Both the position numbers and the translations under genes were made by a program. A stretch of DNA of 64,000 nucleotides from Symbiodinium kawagutii (lineage: Eukaryota; Sar; Dinophyceae; Suessiales; Symbiodiniaceae), in the NCBI GenBank assembly GCA_009767595.1, contig VSDK01018932.1, positions 40,442-104,441 of the forward strand, read 5' to 3'. Positions 33,751-43,449 of the stretch are shown here, in pieces. The notes beneath the pieces were generated by a model, which ran no database searches, was not told where the DNA came from, and was given only the letters and a program-made list of their open reading frames with translations. Position 1 is the stretch's first letter; every line of letters starts with the position of its first letter.

Positions 33751-33816
33751 GGCACCCTCCGCACTCTGGCAATGAGTGGCAAGCTCACCGCAAGGAGGTG
33801 TTGGAGCCAAAAGCTT

Positions 33817-33828
33817 AGTCAACCAACC
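33817..33828. repeat. Target-site duplication of the LINE, 5' side
   Basis: AGTCAACCAACC, pairing with 23,543-23,554. Removing the LINE and one copy restores a family-3 foldback element of normal structure. Confidence 0.85.
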
Positions 33829-33880
33829 AGTTGCTAATGATTACGAGGGAAAATCAAAAATGTTTGAAACCACCAACCAG
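33817..33880 (+). mobile_element. Family-3 foldback element, right part (split by LINE)
   Basis: It continues the element interrupted at 23,554 and ends in GAAACCACCAACCAG, the inverted copy of the left end. Intact copies elsewhere (6,974-7,072; 47,986-48,093) show the uninterrupted order. Confidence 0.8.
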
Positions 33881-33889
33881 CAACCATTA

Positions 33890-34060
33890 CCCGTCTGAAG
33901 TAACCAAGCAGCTTGGTTTTCGAAAACGTCTTCAATCACCAGGTCGCCCTCAGGTCCCTCCCCACTTTGGGTCCCCACTTGGTCGGAAACGGCAGGGTGG
34001 AGGGTACCTGAAGCCGAGGGTGAAGCGTCATGGTTCAGCCGGTGAACCATGGTTGGTCAT
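33890..34060. other. GC-rich island (possible exon)
   Basis: Lies just right of the LINE-split family-3 element. The right flank is a clear TGG-type array (GGTTAATAGTGCCAATGG words, 34,040-34,230). The matching CCA-type left flank lies beyond the LINE at 23,000-23,500, so the LINE sits in what would be the preceding intron. Confidence 0.4.
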
Positions 34061-34641
34061 GGATGGTTAATAGTGCCAATATAGTAGTATTTTATGGACA
34101 AATAAATATAGTGGTTAATAGTGCCAATGGCAATGACCATGGTTGGTCATGGATGGTAGAATGGATGAGCGTCAGTAGTGGTTAATAGTGCCAATGGTAT
34201 TGGATATCAGTCTTGTTACTAGTATTGGTTGGTATTAGTGAATGGATAAGTGTTCCTACTGTCTAATAGGTTTGCTTTGTTTCAAGAAGCTGGTTTGGAA
34301 GTTTAGGGATTGATGCTTCGTAGCGTTTGGCCGTGGGTAATAACAACATGTAAAATCAGGTAAGTACATATTAAGACACACATACAATAGTATAAAACAA
34401 CTAATCCGAACATAAACATAATTTTAAGTGAAGGCAAAGGTATGTATATTATTATGTGTCTCTTCATATTTGTGTTCAACAGCATCAATACACACAAGTC
34501 ACATGTATCAAATAAGGAGTTTATGTGTGGTCCACACATCCCATATATGTAAACAATATTACATTCATCCCATATACATCCGTATATTTTATGGTATATA
34601 GACGACAATACAACCATCCCATATATGTAAACAGTATCCTA

Positions 34642-34767
34642 TATATGGCGGTGGGTCAAAACCCTGTACACCTGGTTCCCTATCATTAATCATTGTTTTC
34701 TCTATGGAACTGTTGGTAAGTATGCCCCATGAAATTTGTTGCTTAACTGCTTGACCCATAGCCATAT
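34642..34767 (+). mobile_element. Family-2 foldback (MITE-like) element
   Basis: TATATGGCGGTGGGTCAAAA start and TTGACCCATAGCCATATG end. Confidence 0.7.
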
Positions 34768-34904
34768 GTAGCATCCCCTACTATTGTTGGTAAATCTCCC
34801 CTGTCATTAACCGTTAACGATTGGTTGGTTGGTTCATGTGGGTTCATATGGATCCTCCTATATAGTCATCCCATACATCTATACACATTACCCGTCCAGG
34901 TCCA

Positions 34905-35070
34905 CATAACCACCTGCAAGGACTCCCAACGCACACCTGAGCAGCAAAAGAAGCCCTTGCAGGTCTCACCGTCACAAAGGAACCTACGGAACACTTCCGC
35001 GGGGCGTTTTTCCACGCAGGCGCAGCCGCATGTCAAGGGTGAAATTCACGGGGAAGCCATGGGGAACTAC
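34905..35070. other. GC-rich island (possible exon)
   Basis: Open plus frame 34,825-35,079. The right flank becomes TGATGA/GGTTTGATG-type. Confidence 0.35.
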
Positions 35071-35881
35071 AGGGTTTGATGACAAGTAATTGATCATACT
35101 GATGAATGTTCAATGATGGTATAGTAGTAAGTGATTGGGGAAACAAGAGGGTTTATTGGTAACTCTGAGCCATAAGGACTTGATGATTCGTAAATACTAG
35201 TAGTTGCTATATCTAGGATTTGATGGAAAATTTATGGGGAACCATGACTAGTAATTGATCATACTGGTGACTGCTGACTGATGTTCAAATTTGCTTGATA
35301 ATATGATGAGTAAGGGTTTGATGACAATAACAACACCCATGACTACGGATTGAAAATACTTTTGACAGCTCACTGGTGGTCAATGTTAGTGATTGCGATT
35401 TTGCTGATAGATCCTGATAATACTGATCGTGCTGTTACTTAATGCTAATTTCATAGCCAATTGATGGCTAGTGCTGCCTCAAACACTTTGTGATTGATTC
35501 ATAGCCCATGCTCAGCACATCATGAGTGACTTCAAATTCAATTGGTGAGGGCTACCAACTGCGGGAGTTACGGTGGACATGCACCTATGATGGTGACAAG
35601 GTCAGCTATAAGCACGAATAGTGATGGTTCATGGTTTAAGTACTTCATTTGAACAACATAAAATACACGTAAACTGCAGCAAAGCATCCTCAAAGCAACC
35701 CTGTACCACATTGATGATGCTGGTAATTATGGTTTTGTTAAACAACTTCATTACTAATATTGATAATCATGAACCACTTAGTTATTTATAACAATATAAG
35801 TCTGACCATTCTTCGATAGTGGCAGCCCTAGTCTAAATCAATTCTAATACCACTTCATTACTCATGATATGACCACCCCAC

Positions 35882-35930
35882 AGCGGATTCCACCTTCTGC
35901 TCCTGTTCGGACGGCCTCAGGCTTGGCGGC
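35882..35930. other. Short island with splice signals on both strands
   Basis: Plus: CCCCACAG|CGG ... GCGGCT|GTAAGTCC encloses about 48 bp. Minus: CTTACAG|CCG ... CAGAAG|GTGGAATC encloses 36 bp. Either is a good short exon; strand cannot be settled. Confidence 0.4.
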
Positions 35931-36350
35931 TGTAAGTCCCAAGTAAAATTAGATATGGTAAGACATACGCATCTTTCTATACATAGTTGTTTACATCTTT
36001 ATGATGCATGTTTAAAAAGAAATACACGAGTATGTATATCTATATATATATATATATAAATATATTGATATGAAACTACAACAATACATGTGTATGTGTG
36101 TAAATACAAATAATATATATTTAAAGAAAATACATAAAAATGAATATAAACATATATATATATATATATACATCCAATGGAAGTCCATACCCGAAAATGT
36201 CCCAAATGGTTGGTTTCACTGATGATCATGTCTAGACTACTTGGGAATAAGCCCATTGAAGGACCATGTCAGGAAGGACTTTGTGTGAAACTGCTCTCAG
36301 TGCTGCCATTCGACACTACCATCACCCAAGAGTCAACAATAAATACCTTC

Positions 36351-36425
36351 ACAAGGTGGGCCCCCAAACGTTATAACTTGGTTTAGAAGGCCATTTAACC
36401 AGCTAGTTATATCAACTATACCAGG
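36351..36425 (+). repeat. Family-4 dispersed repeat
   Basis: ACAAGGTGGGCCCCCAAACG, then GGCCATTTAACCAGCTAGTT. Confidence 0.5.
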
Positions 36426-36675
36426 TAGTTCGCCTACTTATGGGCTATGGCAGTTCTATTTACCACAATTGGTAGTTACCCTAGACCCAACTTCTAGCTG
36501 GTTTAGGGGCCTACATTCAGGAATCACCAGGAATCCCCTAGATTTGGGATAGATCACAAGCCAGTTCAGGCAAACTGCTTGTGGTCTCATATGCATAATA
36601 TTGATCTATAATTTCGACCACTATCTTCAAGTCGTCAACCACTAATGACCAACGTTTAATCAATCAACTAGCTCA

Positions 36676-36740
36676 CTGGTTGGTGGTTGAACCACCCCTA
36701 TGAAACATATCAGTCAACCAACCCACCCCTACCACTGGTT
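36676..36740 (+). mobile_element. Family-3 foldback element, left end only
   Basis: CTGGTTGGTGGTTGAACC followed by the AGTCAACCAACC motif. The right end is missing and a GC-rich island follows. Confidence 0.55.
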
Positions 36741-36744
36741 AATG

Positions 36745-36862
36745 CGCTCAGTGACAATACGACCATGAGGCACCCCGACGTCCCGTCCCTGAGCTCTTGA
36801 CGGGCACGGTGGTCGAGAGAGTACTGGCAGCACCGGGTCGACAAACGGATGCAGGAGAAACG
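36745..36862. other. GC-rich island (possible exon)
   Basis: Two plus frames and two minus frames are open. A GGG|GTATAG donor-like end exists on plus and CATG|GTCGTA on minus. Confidence 0.4.
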
Positions 36863-36899
36863 GGGTATAGATCCATGGCTTCATCAGACATTTACGGCA

Positions 36900-37009
36900 C
36901 ATGGTGGTTTCTCAAGTCATAGGGGACCCCTAAATCATTCAATATTAGTCATTTATAGTAAAAAACCAACCATCTTGTTTGGTCTCCTATTCAACGAAAC
37001 AGCCACATG
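36900..37009 (+). mobile_element. Family-1 foldback (MITE-like) element
   Basis: CATGGTGGTTTCTCAAGTC start, GGTCTCCTATTCAACGAAAC end, and an ATAGTAAAAAACCAACC interior. Confidence 0.6.
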
Positions 37010-37964
37010 GGTGAAGCCTTTTGTACTGGCTGAAATGATGGTGAAATGATAGTTGATTCATGATGGTTCATTAATGATGGTTGATAGCTATAGGTTAGTC
37101 AGCTGGTTTGATGGTTGATAACGGGGGATAATGACAAACAAGAATGGGGGATATACCAACTGAATGGTGAGTTGGGTCAAGCTAGCCACCAATCCGAAAG
37201 CCATGGTAGTAGTGAACCCATGCTTACCAGGATTAGTTTGGTAACATGGCAGAAGTGTCAACTGATGCGCTACAAGTTACAAGCAACATATCTTCGAAAC
37301 CACTTGTAGTGTCGACGATCAATAAATCGTTATATAACCATGAATGGTCAACAATATGATCTTTGAAACCACCATTAATTGTGTTCAGATTTGCTTGAAT
37401 ACCCATGTTGACTCATGTTGTGGTTTTAAATTATCTAGTCATGATTTCTGGTCTTCTTAATATATGAAAGCAGAACCATTCACCTGGGGTAAATGGAACG
37501 CACAACCAGTACTTTGTTGTTCCTGACCCACATTTGGTATTATGGACTTTGAACAACTTTTAAGTAGTATTGTTTGCTACTCTGTTGTTACAAACCATAA
37601 CCCGTTGACTATTAGTAACCAACACAATAACTAACATTATCATTGCCACTAGTAATGCTTAACCATATAATTGATTTCCATTAGCTAACCAACCAGTCGC
37701 TGCTTAACCACTATTGTTGGTTGTTATTCCCTATTATTCACCATGATTGATAATGTTTTTCTATTGTTTATCTAACCACTATTGTTGGAACCCTTATAAC
37801 TATAGGTTATTCTCCATGATTCCCTATTATTCACCATTGTAGTTCTATTGTTGGTGAATATATTATTCTATGATTACCTATTATTCCCCAGTATTCCCTA
37901 TTATTCACCTTATAACTATACGTTTTTATCTAACCACCCTTATCAAAACCACATGTCTTTGGAA

Positions 37965-38185
37965 CTCCCTGCAGAACCAGCTCCAGCCCCAGCGCCTGGG
38001 GTGTGTGTTTGGCCGCATGGCCACAGGCTGTGGCGCCAGGGGCCGTATCACCGTGGCGCTGCGCACCACGGGCGCGGCGGCCGGTGCGNNNNNNNNNNCG
38101 ACTCGGTGGGTGGCGGCCGGGCCACGCGATACATGGAGCTGGATTGGGATCCAGTGCCTGCGCCGGTGCCAGGCCTTAGATGATG
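37965..38185. other. Very GC-rich island with gap (possible exon)
   Basis: On plus CCTGCAG|AACC and on minus ATCTAAG|GCCTGG are good acceptors. The 10-N gap prevents a continuous frame. Left flank CCA-type (37,550-37,950). Confidence 0.45.
38089..38098. other. Assembly gap (10 N)
   Basis: Ten N inside a very GC-rich island. Ten is a typical placeholder length, so the true distance and frame are unknown. Confidence 0.99.
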
Positions 38186-38545
38186 GTCTTGACATGTCTT
38201 GACCACAGTCATTAGATGGCCTTAATTAGTGGGGTGTACTGATACGTGTTGGGCAAACTGTAACACGTTGTGTTGATCTCCACGTTTTGATCGTTTTTTG
38301 CAATTTGTTATTTCGGTTAGCAAAACATGGCACCAAAACAGAGGAGTCCATGGCAAAAGCCTGTGAACCGAGGATCGGAGACCCTACGGCTGGAAAAAAA
38401 CAAGCGTTGGAGATTCTACAGGTGGGGCCTCCTGTTATCACGCTAGTTACCACCACTAAGCTCTACCAGTACTTGCCATCACTGAGCTCTACAAGGAGGT
38501 GCCCCTTACTTCAAAGGTGCTTCCACAGTCATGTAACAGGCTACC

Positions 38546-38663
38546 TATATGGTAGTTTCTCAAAATAGGGGTACCCCAAAGTTATGGTTGGTTTATTGCT
38601 ACAAATTAAAATTCAGTAGCTAAAACAAATAGATAGGTAAAAACAAATGATTGAGAAACATCC
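38546..38663 (+). mobile_element. Family-1 foldback (MITE-like) element
   Basis: TATATGGTAGTTTCTCAAAA start with GGGGTACCCC, and a weak right end TTGAGAAACATCCA. Confidence 0.55.
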
Positions 38664-38704
38664 ATAATCACCATCGGCCTCGTAGCCACCAGAACGTTCT
38701 AAAC

Positions 38705-38830
38705 CAACAGCCATGGCGGAACAAGACCGCTGCTTGTCCCGCCAGCGCTCACACTGGGCCTGGAGTTATGAAGCTTCCCGCCACGGCCGGCACCGCAGGA
38801 CGGGCCTGAGAACACCGAGGAGTTCGTTAC
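38705..38830. other. GC-rich island (possible exon)
   Basis: On minus AACTCCAG|GCCC to GTTG|GTTTAG would give an 18-codon, charge-rich exon; plus frames are also open. Right flank strongly TGG-type. Confidence 0.4.
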
Positions 38831-39180
38831 GGTGCTTAGAGGTTCGTTGAGTGATGATGTCGTGGCTCAGGAGTGGTTGATAGTTCAGAGATGATGATTC
38901 ATGCTTACATAGTGATTAAATGTGATTATTATAGATGATTGTTTGATAGATGCTTGATAGTTAATGGGTTGATAGTTGATTAATATTGATGCTCATCAAG
39001 ACTACAGTGATGAATGCTTGATTCACAATTCATCAACGGGTCTTGGCTAACATTGTGAATGCATAGTTGATTCATGATTGATGAACAGTTTATGAATGAT
39101 CGATTGCTTTATATAATGTTGTTGATGATTTGATGAGCAGTCCGTTGATGGGATGGGTTACTTCAGCAACGATCGGCCTA
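38830..39180 (+). repeat. TGG-type degenerate array
   Basis: GAGTGGTTGATAGTTCAG, GATGATTGTTTGATAG and similar words; right flank of the 38.7-kb island. Confidence 0.6.
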
Positions 39181-39494
39181 AGCGTATCTGGATCAAACTA
39201 TTAACCATCATTGGCTGATGATTTCACCACCATTCATGTAACAAGGTCCAAACAGTTGTTGGATGTTACTGTGAATGGTGGCTTCACCATGCGTGTGTTT
39301 TTCATTTTGGACGACTATCATCACCACTATTAACCAACCATTCACCAATAATTTCACTGACTAAACACGATTGGCCAACATAACAAACTACTAAACCCCT
39401 ATTATCTACTGTATTGTTGATCACCCCTGTTAACCACTATTCTCAACCACTATTATCAGCCATGATCCCACGTAACAAACCATGACTTTACCAC

Positions 39495-39602
39495 CGTCAT
39501 TGCAACTAGGCCGTACTAGGCTGTCCGAGATCCCGGCCACGGCTGCACCAGAGCCCAAATTCAGACCTCGGATTCGAGAAAAAAGGGCGGTTTCTTTGAT
39601 GG
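39495..39602. other. GC-rich island (possible exon)
   Basis: Clean CCA-type left flank (39,280-39,490, ACCACTATTAACCAACC words) and TGG-type right flank (39,600-39,850). Confidence 0.4.
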
Positions 39603-40083
39603 TTGCACCGGTTACTGATGATTGATGCTGGTTAAGGATGGCTCTTTGATTCTGAACATTGAAGTTACTGGTGGTTGAATGAATGATGGTTCATCATGGT
39701 CTATAATGGTGAATTTTAGTAAATGATGGTTGATGAGGGAAAAGGATGGTTGATGATGGCTACTGAGTGCTAATGATGGTTGACGATGGCTACTAATGCT
39801 ACTATGGTTAATACTCATATTGAGGATGGTGAATTCGGTGGTTAATCACGACTAGTTGACCGTGAATGAAAGGCCGATGAAGCCGATGGTATGATGTGAT
39901 ATGTGTATGTACATATATCATATACATCTATATATGATGTACATATATGTATGATGGTATGTAAATGGCAGACCATATACATACTTGTGTTCAAACATGT
40001 TTATGCATATGTGATTGATCATGGTTGTTTAGCAACCAATCAACACTTTTACCGATTCTCGACTATATATCGACTATCCAGCT

Positions 40084-40132
40084 GGGAGTTTCTGAAAATA
40101 GGGAACCCCAAAGCTATGGTTGGTTCATCCAT
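40084..40132 (+). mobile_element. Family-1 foldback element, left end only
   Basis: GGAGTTTCTGAAAATAGGGA followed by ACCCCAAAGCTATGGTTGG, as in the 38.5-kb copy. The right end was not found. Confidence 0.4.
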
Positions 40133-40224
40133 TTTTCCATTCTCTGGCCAAAAGTTGGCTGGTTCGTCACTGCAAAAACGGATATTCATGGATGGTTTTG
40201 GGGAGAAACCACCATACTGACAGA

Positions 40225-40372
40225 CCATGCAACCGCTTGCTGCGACCTGCACCCAAGATCGACCAGCGCTTTTTTTCCACCGGCAGTCCCGAACGCGGCA
40301 GTCGCCGCGTTTCTCTGGAGGAGCTGGAGGTACTGGAGCTGGCACTCTGCAGACCTGTGCTATAACCGTGGG
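40225..40372. other. GC-rich island (possible exon)
   Basis: Open on plus (43 codons to TAA) and on minus in two frames; minus has AG|GTCTGCAG and CTGCAG|AGTG acceptors. Right flank TGATGTAACTACTGG repeats. Confidence 0.4.
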
Positions 40373-40379
40373 ATGATCC

Positions 40380-40640
40380 AACCTGGGTAGTGAATTGTAA
40401 CTACTGGTGATGTAACTACTGGGGATGTAACTAGTTGTTGTGATGTAACTAGTTACATCCATTGTGAATTGTGACTAGTTATCCTTGATAGTAACTGGGG
40501 ATGTAACTACTTATCCTTGTGATGTAACTATCCATTGGGGAATAGTCATATTGATCCTGTGTGCTACCTTGGTACTATCCTTATATTGGTACTGTAACTC
40601 TTAATAACTAGGATAGCAACTAGTTATCCTTGTAGCTTCT
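40380..40640 (+). repeat. Degenerate TGATGTAACTAGTTA array
   Basis: Ten or so loose copies of GATGTAACTACTGG/GTAACTAGTTATCC. Confidence 0.65.
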
Positions 40641-40750
40641 ATAGGTGCCCGGTTGCCCGGTGCCACTTACACAGTGGTACCCCCCACAAAAAACACTCAC
40701 AAACTTAGGTTGGTTCATTAGGGAAGTACGAGGGTATAGAAAATGTAGCC

Positions 40751-40858
40751 ATATGGTGGTTTCTCAAAATAGGGGTGCCCACAAATGGTTGGTTTATTAC
40801 TATAAATGTTTAATAGAGAATGATTTGGGGGGTCCCCTACTTTGAGAAACCACCATAT
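40751..40858 (+). mobile_element. Family-1 foldback element, best copy
   Basis: Nearly perfect inverted ends of about 28 bp, starting ATATGGTGGTTTCTCAAAA and ending TTTGAGAAACCACCATAT. The interior of about 50 bp has no coding capacity. This copy defines the family. Confidence 0.8.
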
Positions 40859-41867
40859 AGATGGCTTATAAACCAACCCAACTGTTCACCAGGGGGGTAC
40901 CACTCTGTAAGTGATGAATGACTACAGGGTTGAAAGAAGGAAGAACCAATGGGGAGATGTAGGGTCGAAATAACCAACCATCAACGGGAAATGGACTAAC
41001 ATTAATTAGGATTGAAATAGTCAACAAGCAACAGGAAATACAAAGTATAATGACGGTTGATCATTACGTATCGATGGTGAATAAATAATTAGTGGCAAAT
41101 CATTGCTCAGATGATGACTAATTGATGGTGCATGAAAGGGAAATTAACGACTCAACAATTTGTGAATTGATGGTGAGTGAATTGTTCTTTGATTCCCAAC
41201 TTGCTTTACTGTAGTCAATTTCTGGTTAGTGGCTACATAATATATCGAAACCAATGCGCACATTTGGTGAACAATAACAATAAACAAATCTTTGAATCAT
41301 GATAATTGTTGTTGAAAAAATGCTTCTGGTGATCAAGTGATGGCTAGCGAAGAATGGGGATGGCTGATAAGGCTGGTTGTTGAAGTGACTGATTACAAGT
41401 GGCTAATTGATGACGTATAACAAACAACAGTGGCCAGCAATGAGGGATATCAATGATCAATGAAATGGTTTTTGTCCATAAAGTATGTACCCCCACGGCT
41501 GGTTGGTCGTACGATTTGTAATGATCATTATTGGTTGGTTAGGGGGTACCACCATGGCTAGGGACAAACCCATATTGGGCAGTTCCCATAGTTGGGAGAC
41601 TGGTGATCCAATCCAAATGATTGGAAACATTTTGGGTATATAAAGCATTTTCGGACACATCAAAGATTGGAACGAGTACAAACAACAGAATGAAATCACA
41701 TCCACATATAGCCGCTTGGAAAAAAAACACTATGCTGGGAAAGCAGTGCACAAATAGTATATTGCAACGCTTTTGTTGAACAAGAATAATCGGATTCGAT
41801 AATTGTAGTGTGGAATCATCGCAGAAATCGTAGACGGAGAGGCTATAAACTCATATTGGATAAATGT

Positions 41868-41972
41868 TGAGTCAAAATAGAGGTCCCCCCCTTATCATCC
41901 TGCATTAAGCTTTTGTACTGGTAGAACAACCATAGCTTGGGGGTACCCCGATGGCTCAAGAAACCACCACAT
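41868..41972 (+). mobile_element. Family-1 variant foldback element
   Basis: GAGTCAAAATAGAGGTCCCC at the left and GGCTCAAGAAACCACCACAT at the right. Confidence 0.5.
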
Positions 41973-42685
41973 GAATAGTTGCGTCAAAATATCAATCCAA
42001 ACCCACCAAACAAACATGATTCAATGGTTTCCGAGCAATTTCAGCACTCCTGCATCGCCGCTCAACAATTAATTGGGTTAGAAGCTGCCAATCAACCAAT
42101 ACCACGAATCAACCATTAACAAACCAGTTCTTCAGCACCAACGGTCGGTCATCATGGTTTATGGGGGTTGACAATGGTTAAAAAGGCATCATTGGTGGTT
42201 GTTTGACAATGCTGTTGATATAGTACTTGATAATGGAAAAACCAACCAGCTTATGATGATTATCAATCATGATTACAATTTGTCCCTATTGTAAGTGATG
42301 ATTAATCATGATTATCAATTATTAAGTAGCCATTACTAACCACTATCAACCACTCTTTGACCATGGCTTATGACCATCTATTCCCCATCTTTGACTACAA
42401 ATCATTGACCAACCACCATCCCTTGAGTCACCATGACTTCATCCTTGATAGGTGAAAATAAACATCTTCAGTAATTACCCATAATCATTAGTGAGTACCC
42501 CTGAATCAAAACATCAATCTGACCATTGGTTCCATACTCAAAGAATAAATCAAACCATATCAAATTTCGCAACTCATCAACCACGACAGCAACTCAAACT
42601 ATGACCCAACGGATCTACCATGCGAATGGAACCCACGGATCTAACCAGGGAGGTACGGCTGGATGTGCACCCCCACTTCGTGGTC

Positions 42686-42829
42686 ACCATGGTTTCCAGG
42701 GGTTACTTTAGCTACCAGGGCGCAACTAACAATGGTGAACTAAGCCACCTTATCGGGCTTATAACAAACAATGGCATTTAGTTATAGGGCTTAGAATCGG
42801 TAGCTGAAGTAGCCCCTGGAAACCATGGT
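42686..42829. repeat. 144-bp foldback sequence with 31-bp inverted ends
   Basis: 42,686-42,716 and 42,799-42,829 are reverse complements with two mismatches (outer ends ACCATGGTTTCCAGGGG and CCCCTGGAAACCATGGT). Structure as for a MITE; no second copy seen. Confidence 0.55.
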
Positions 42830-42909
42830 TTGTTATAAGTTATAAGCCCCTTGTTATTAGCTTATAACCCCTTGGTAGCTTATAGCCCCCTAGAAACCTA
42901 TAACAATGG

Positions 42910-43132
42910 TTATGTGCGGCATCCAGCTGTACCACTCCCCAGATCCACCCGAACGCCCCCGGGGGGGCACCTCCCAGGAGCGTCGTCCAGCGCCAGCTCC
43001 GCGGCCGGCCGCGACGGCCCACGGCGCCGACGGCGCAGCGCGAGCTCTTCAGGCGCTTCCGAGCCATGTGAAACTTCAGGCGGGCGCAGCGATGCATGCG
43101 CCGGTCCTGGAGAACTTGGGGAAGCTGGTGGG
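42910..43132. other. Very GC-rich island (possible exon)
   Basis: About 220 bp, open in several frames on both strands. On minus TTCTCCAG|GACC is a good acceptor and AGTG|GTACAG a donor. Basic and proline-rich translations, no domain. Confidence 0.45.
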
Positions 43133-43400
43133 TGAAGCTGGTGAATTAGCTGGTGAAGCTAGTCAATTAGCTGGTTAAGCGAGTGGATTTCTGGTTGATT
43201 AGCTGGGTAATTAGCCGATTAATTGGCTGGTTGGCCGATTAAGGTGGTGAAGTGGCTGGTTAATTAGCCGATTAGCAAGTTTGATGATCAATTTGCTGGT
43301 GAATTAGTTTTATAGTTCTGGTTAAGAATGGTCAATTAGCCGGTGAATTGGCTGGTTAATTTGCCAGTTAGCTTGCCAATCGTTATGTGGATAATGCTCG
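43125..43400 (+). repeat. TGG-type array GAAGCTGGTGAATTAGCTGGT
   Basis: Short-period repeats (GCTGGTGAATTAGC words), starting exactly at the right edge of the preceding island. Confidence 0.7.
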
Positions 43401-43449
43401 ACCTTTGGTTCTGGTTCATGACTGAAGCAATAATGATCAATAGTCATTG

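Larger units (their letters stand above)
23555..33816 (-). mobile_element. Non-LTR retrotransposon (LINE) encoding its own C5 DNA methyltransferase
   Basis: This is a 10.3-kb element transcribed leftward. It carries three long reading frames: a cytosine-C5 methyltransferase, an ORF1-like protein with a coiled coil, and an endonuclease/reverse transcriptase/RNase H protein. Its limits are set by the direct repeat AGTCAACCAACC at 23,543-23,554 and 33,817-33,828. The flanks outside this repeat join into one family-3 foldback element. I see no long terminal repeats, and no poly(A) or microsatellite tail at the 3' (low-coordinate) end. AP-type endonuclease, target-site duplication and absence of LTRs place it among the LINEs. 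The three frames have no internal frameshift, so the copy looks young. About 66 nt precede the first ATG, so it is either slightly 5'-truncated or has a very short leader. Dinoflagellate retrotransposons with C5 methyltransferases are known, but whether this family is described cannot be decided here. Confidence 0.93.

Noticed and set aside
23555-33816. LTR retrotransposon interpretation
   Set aside because: No long direct repeats at the ends, no integrase or protease, and an AP-type endonuclease is present.
42906-43178. Assigning the GC-rich islands to one named gene
   Set aside because: GC-rich DNA lacks stops on both strands and I could read plausible peptides in several frames of almost every island. 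Without RNA data or homology any product name would be invented.
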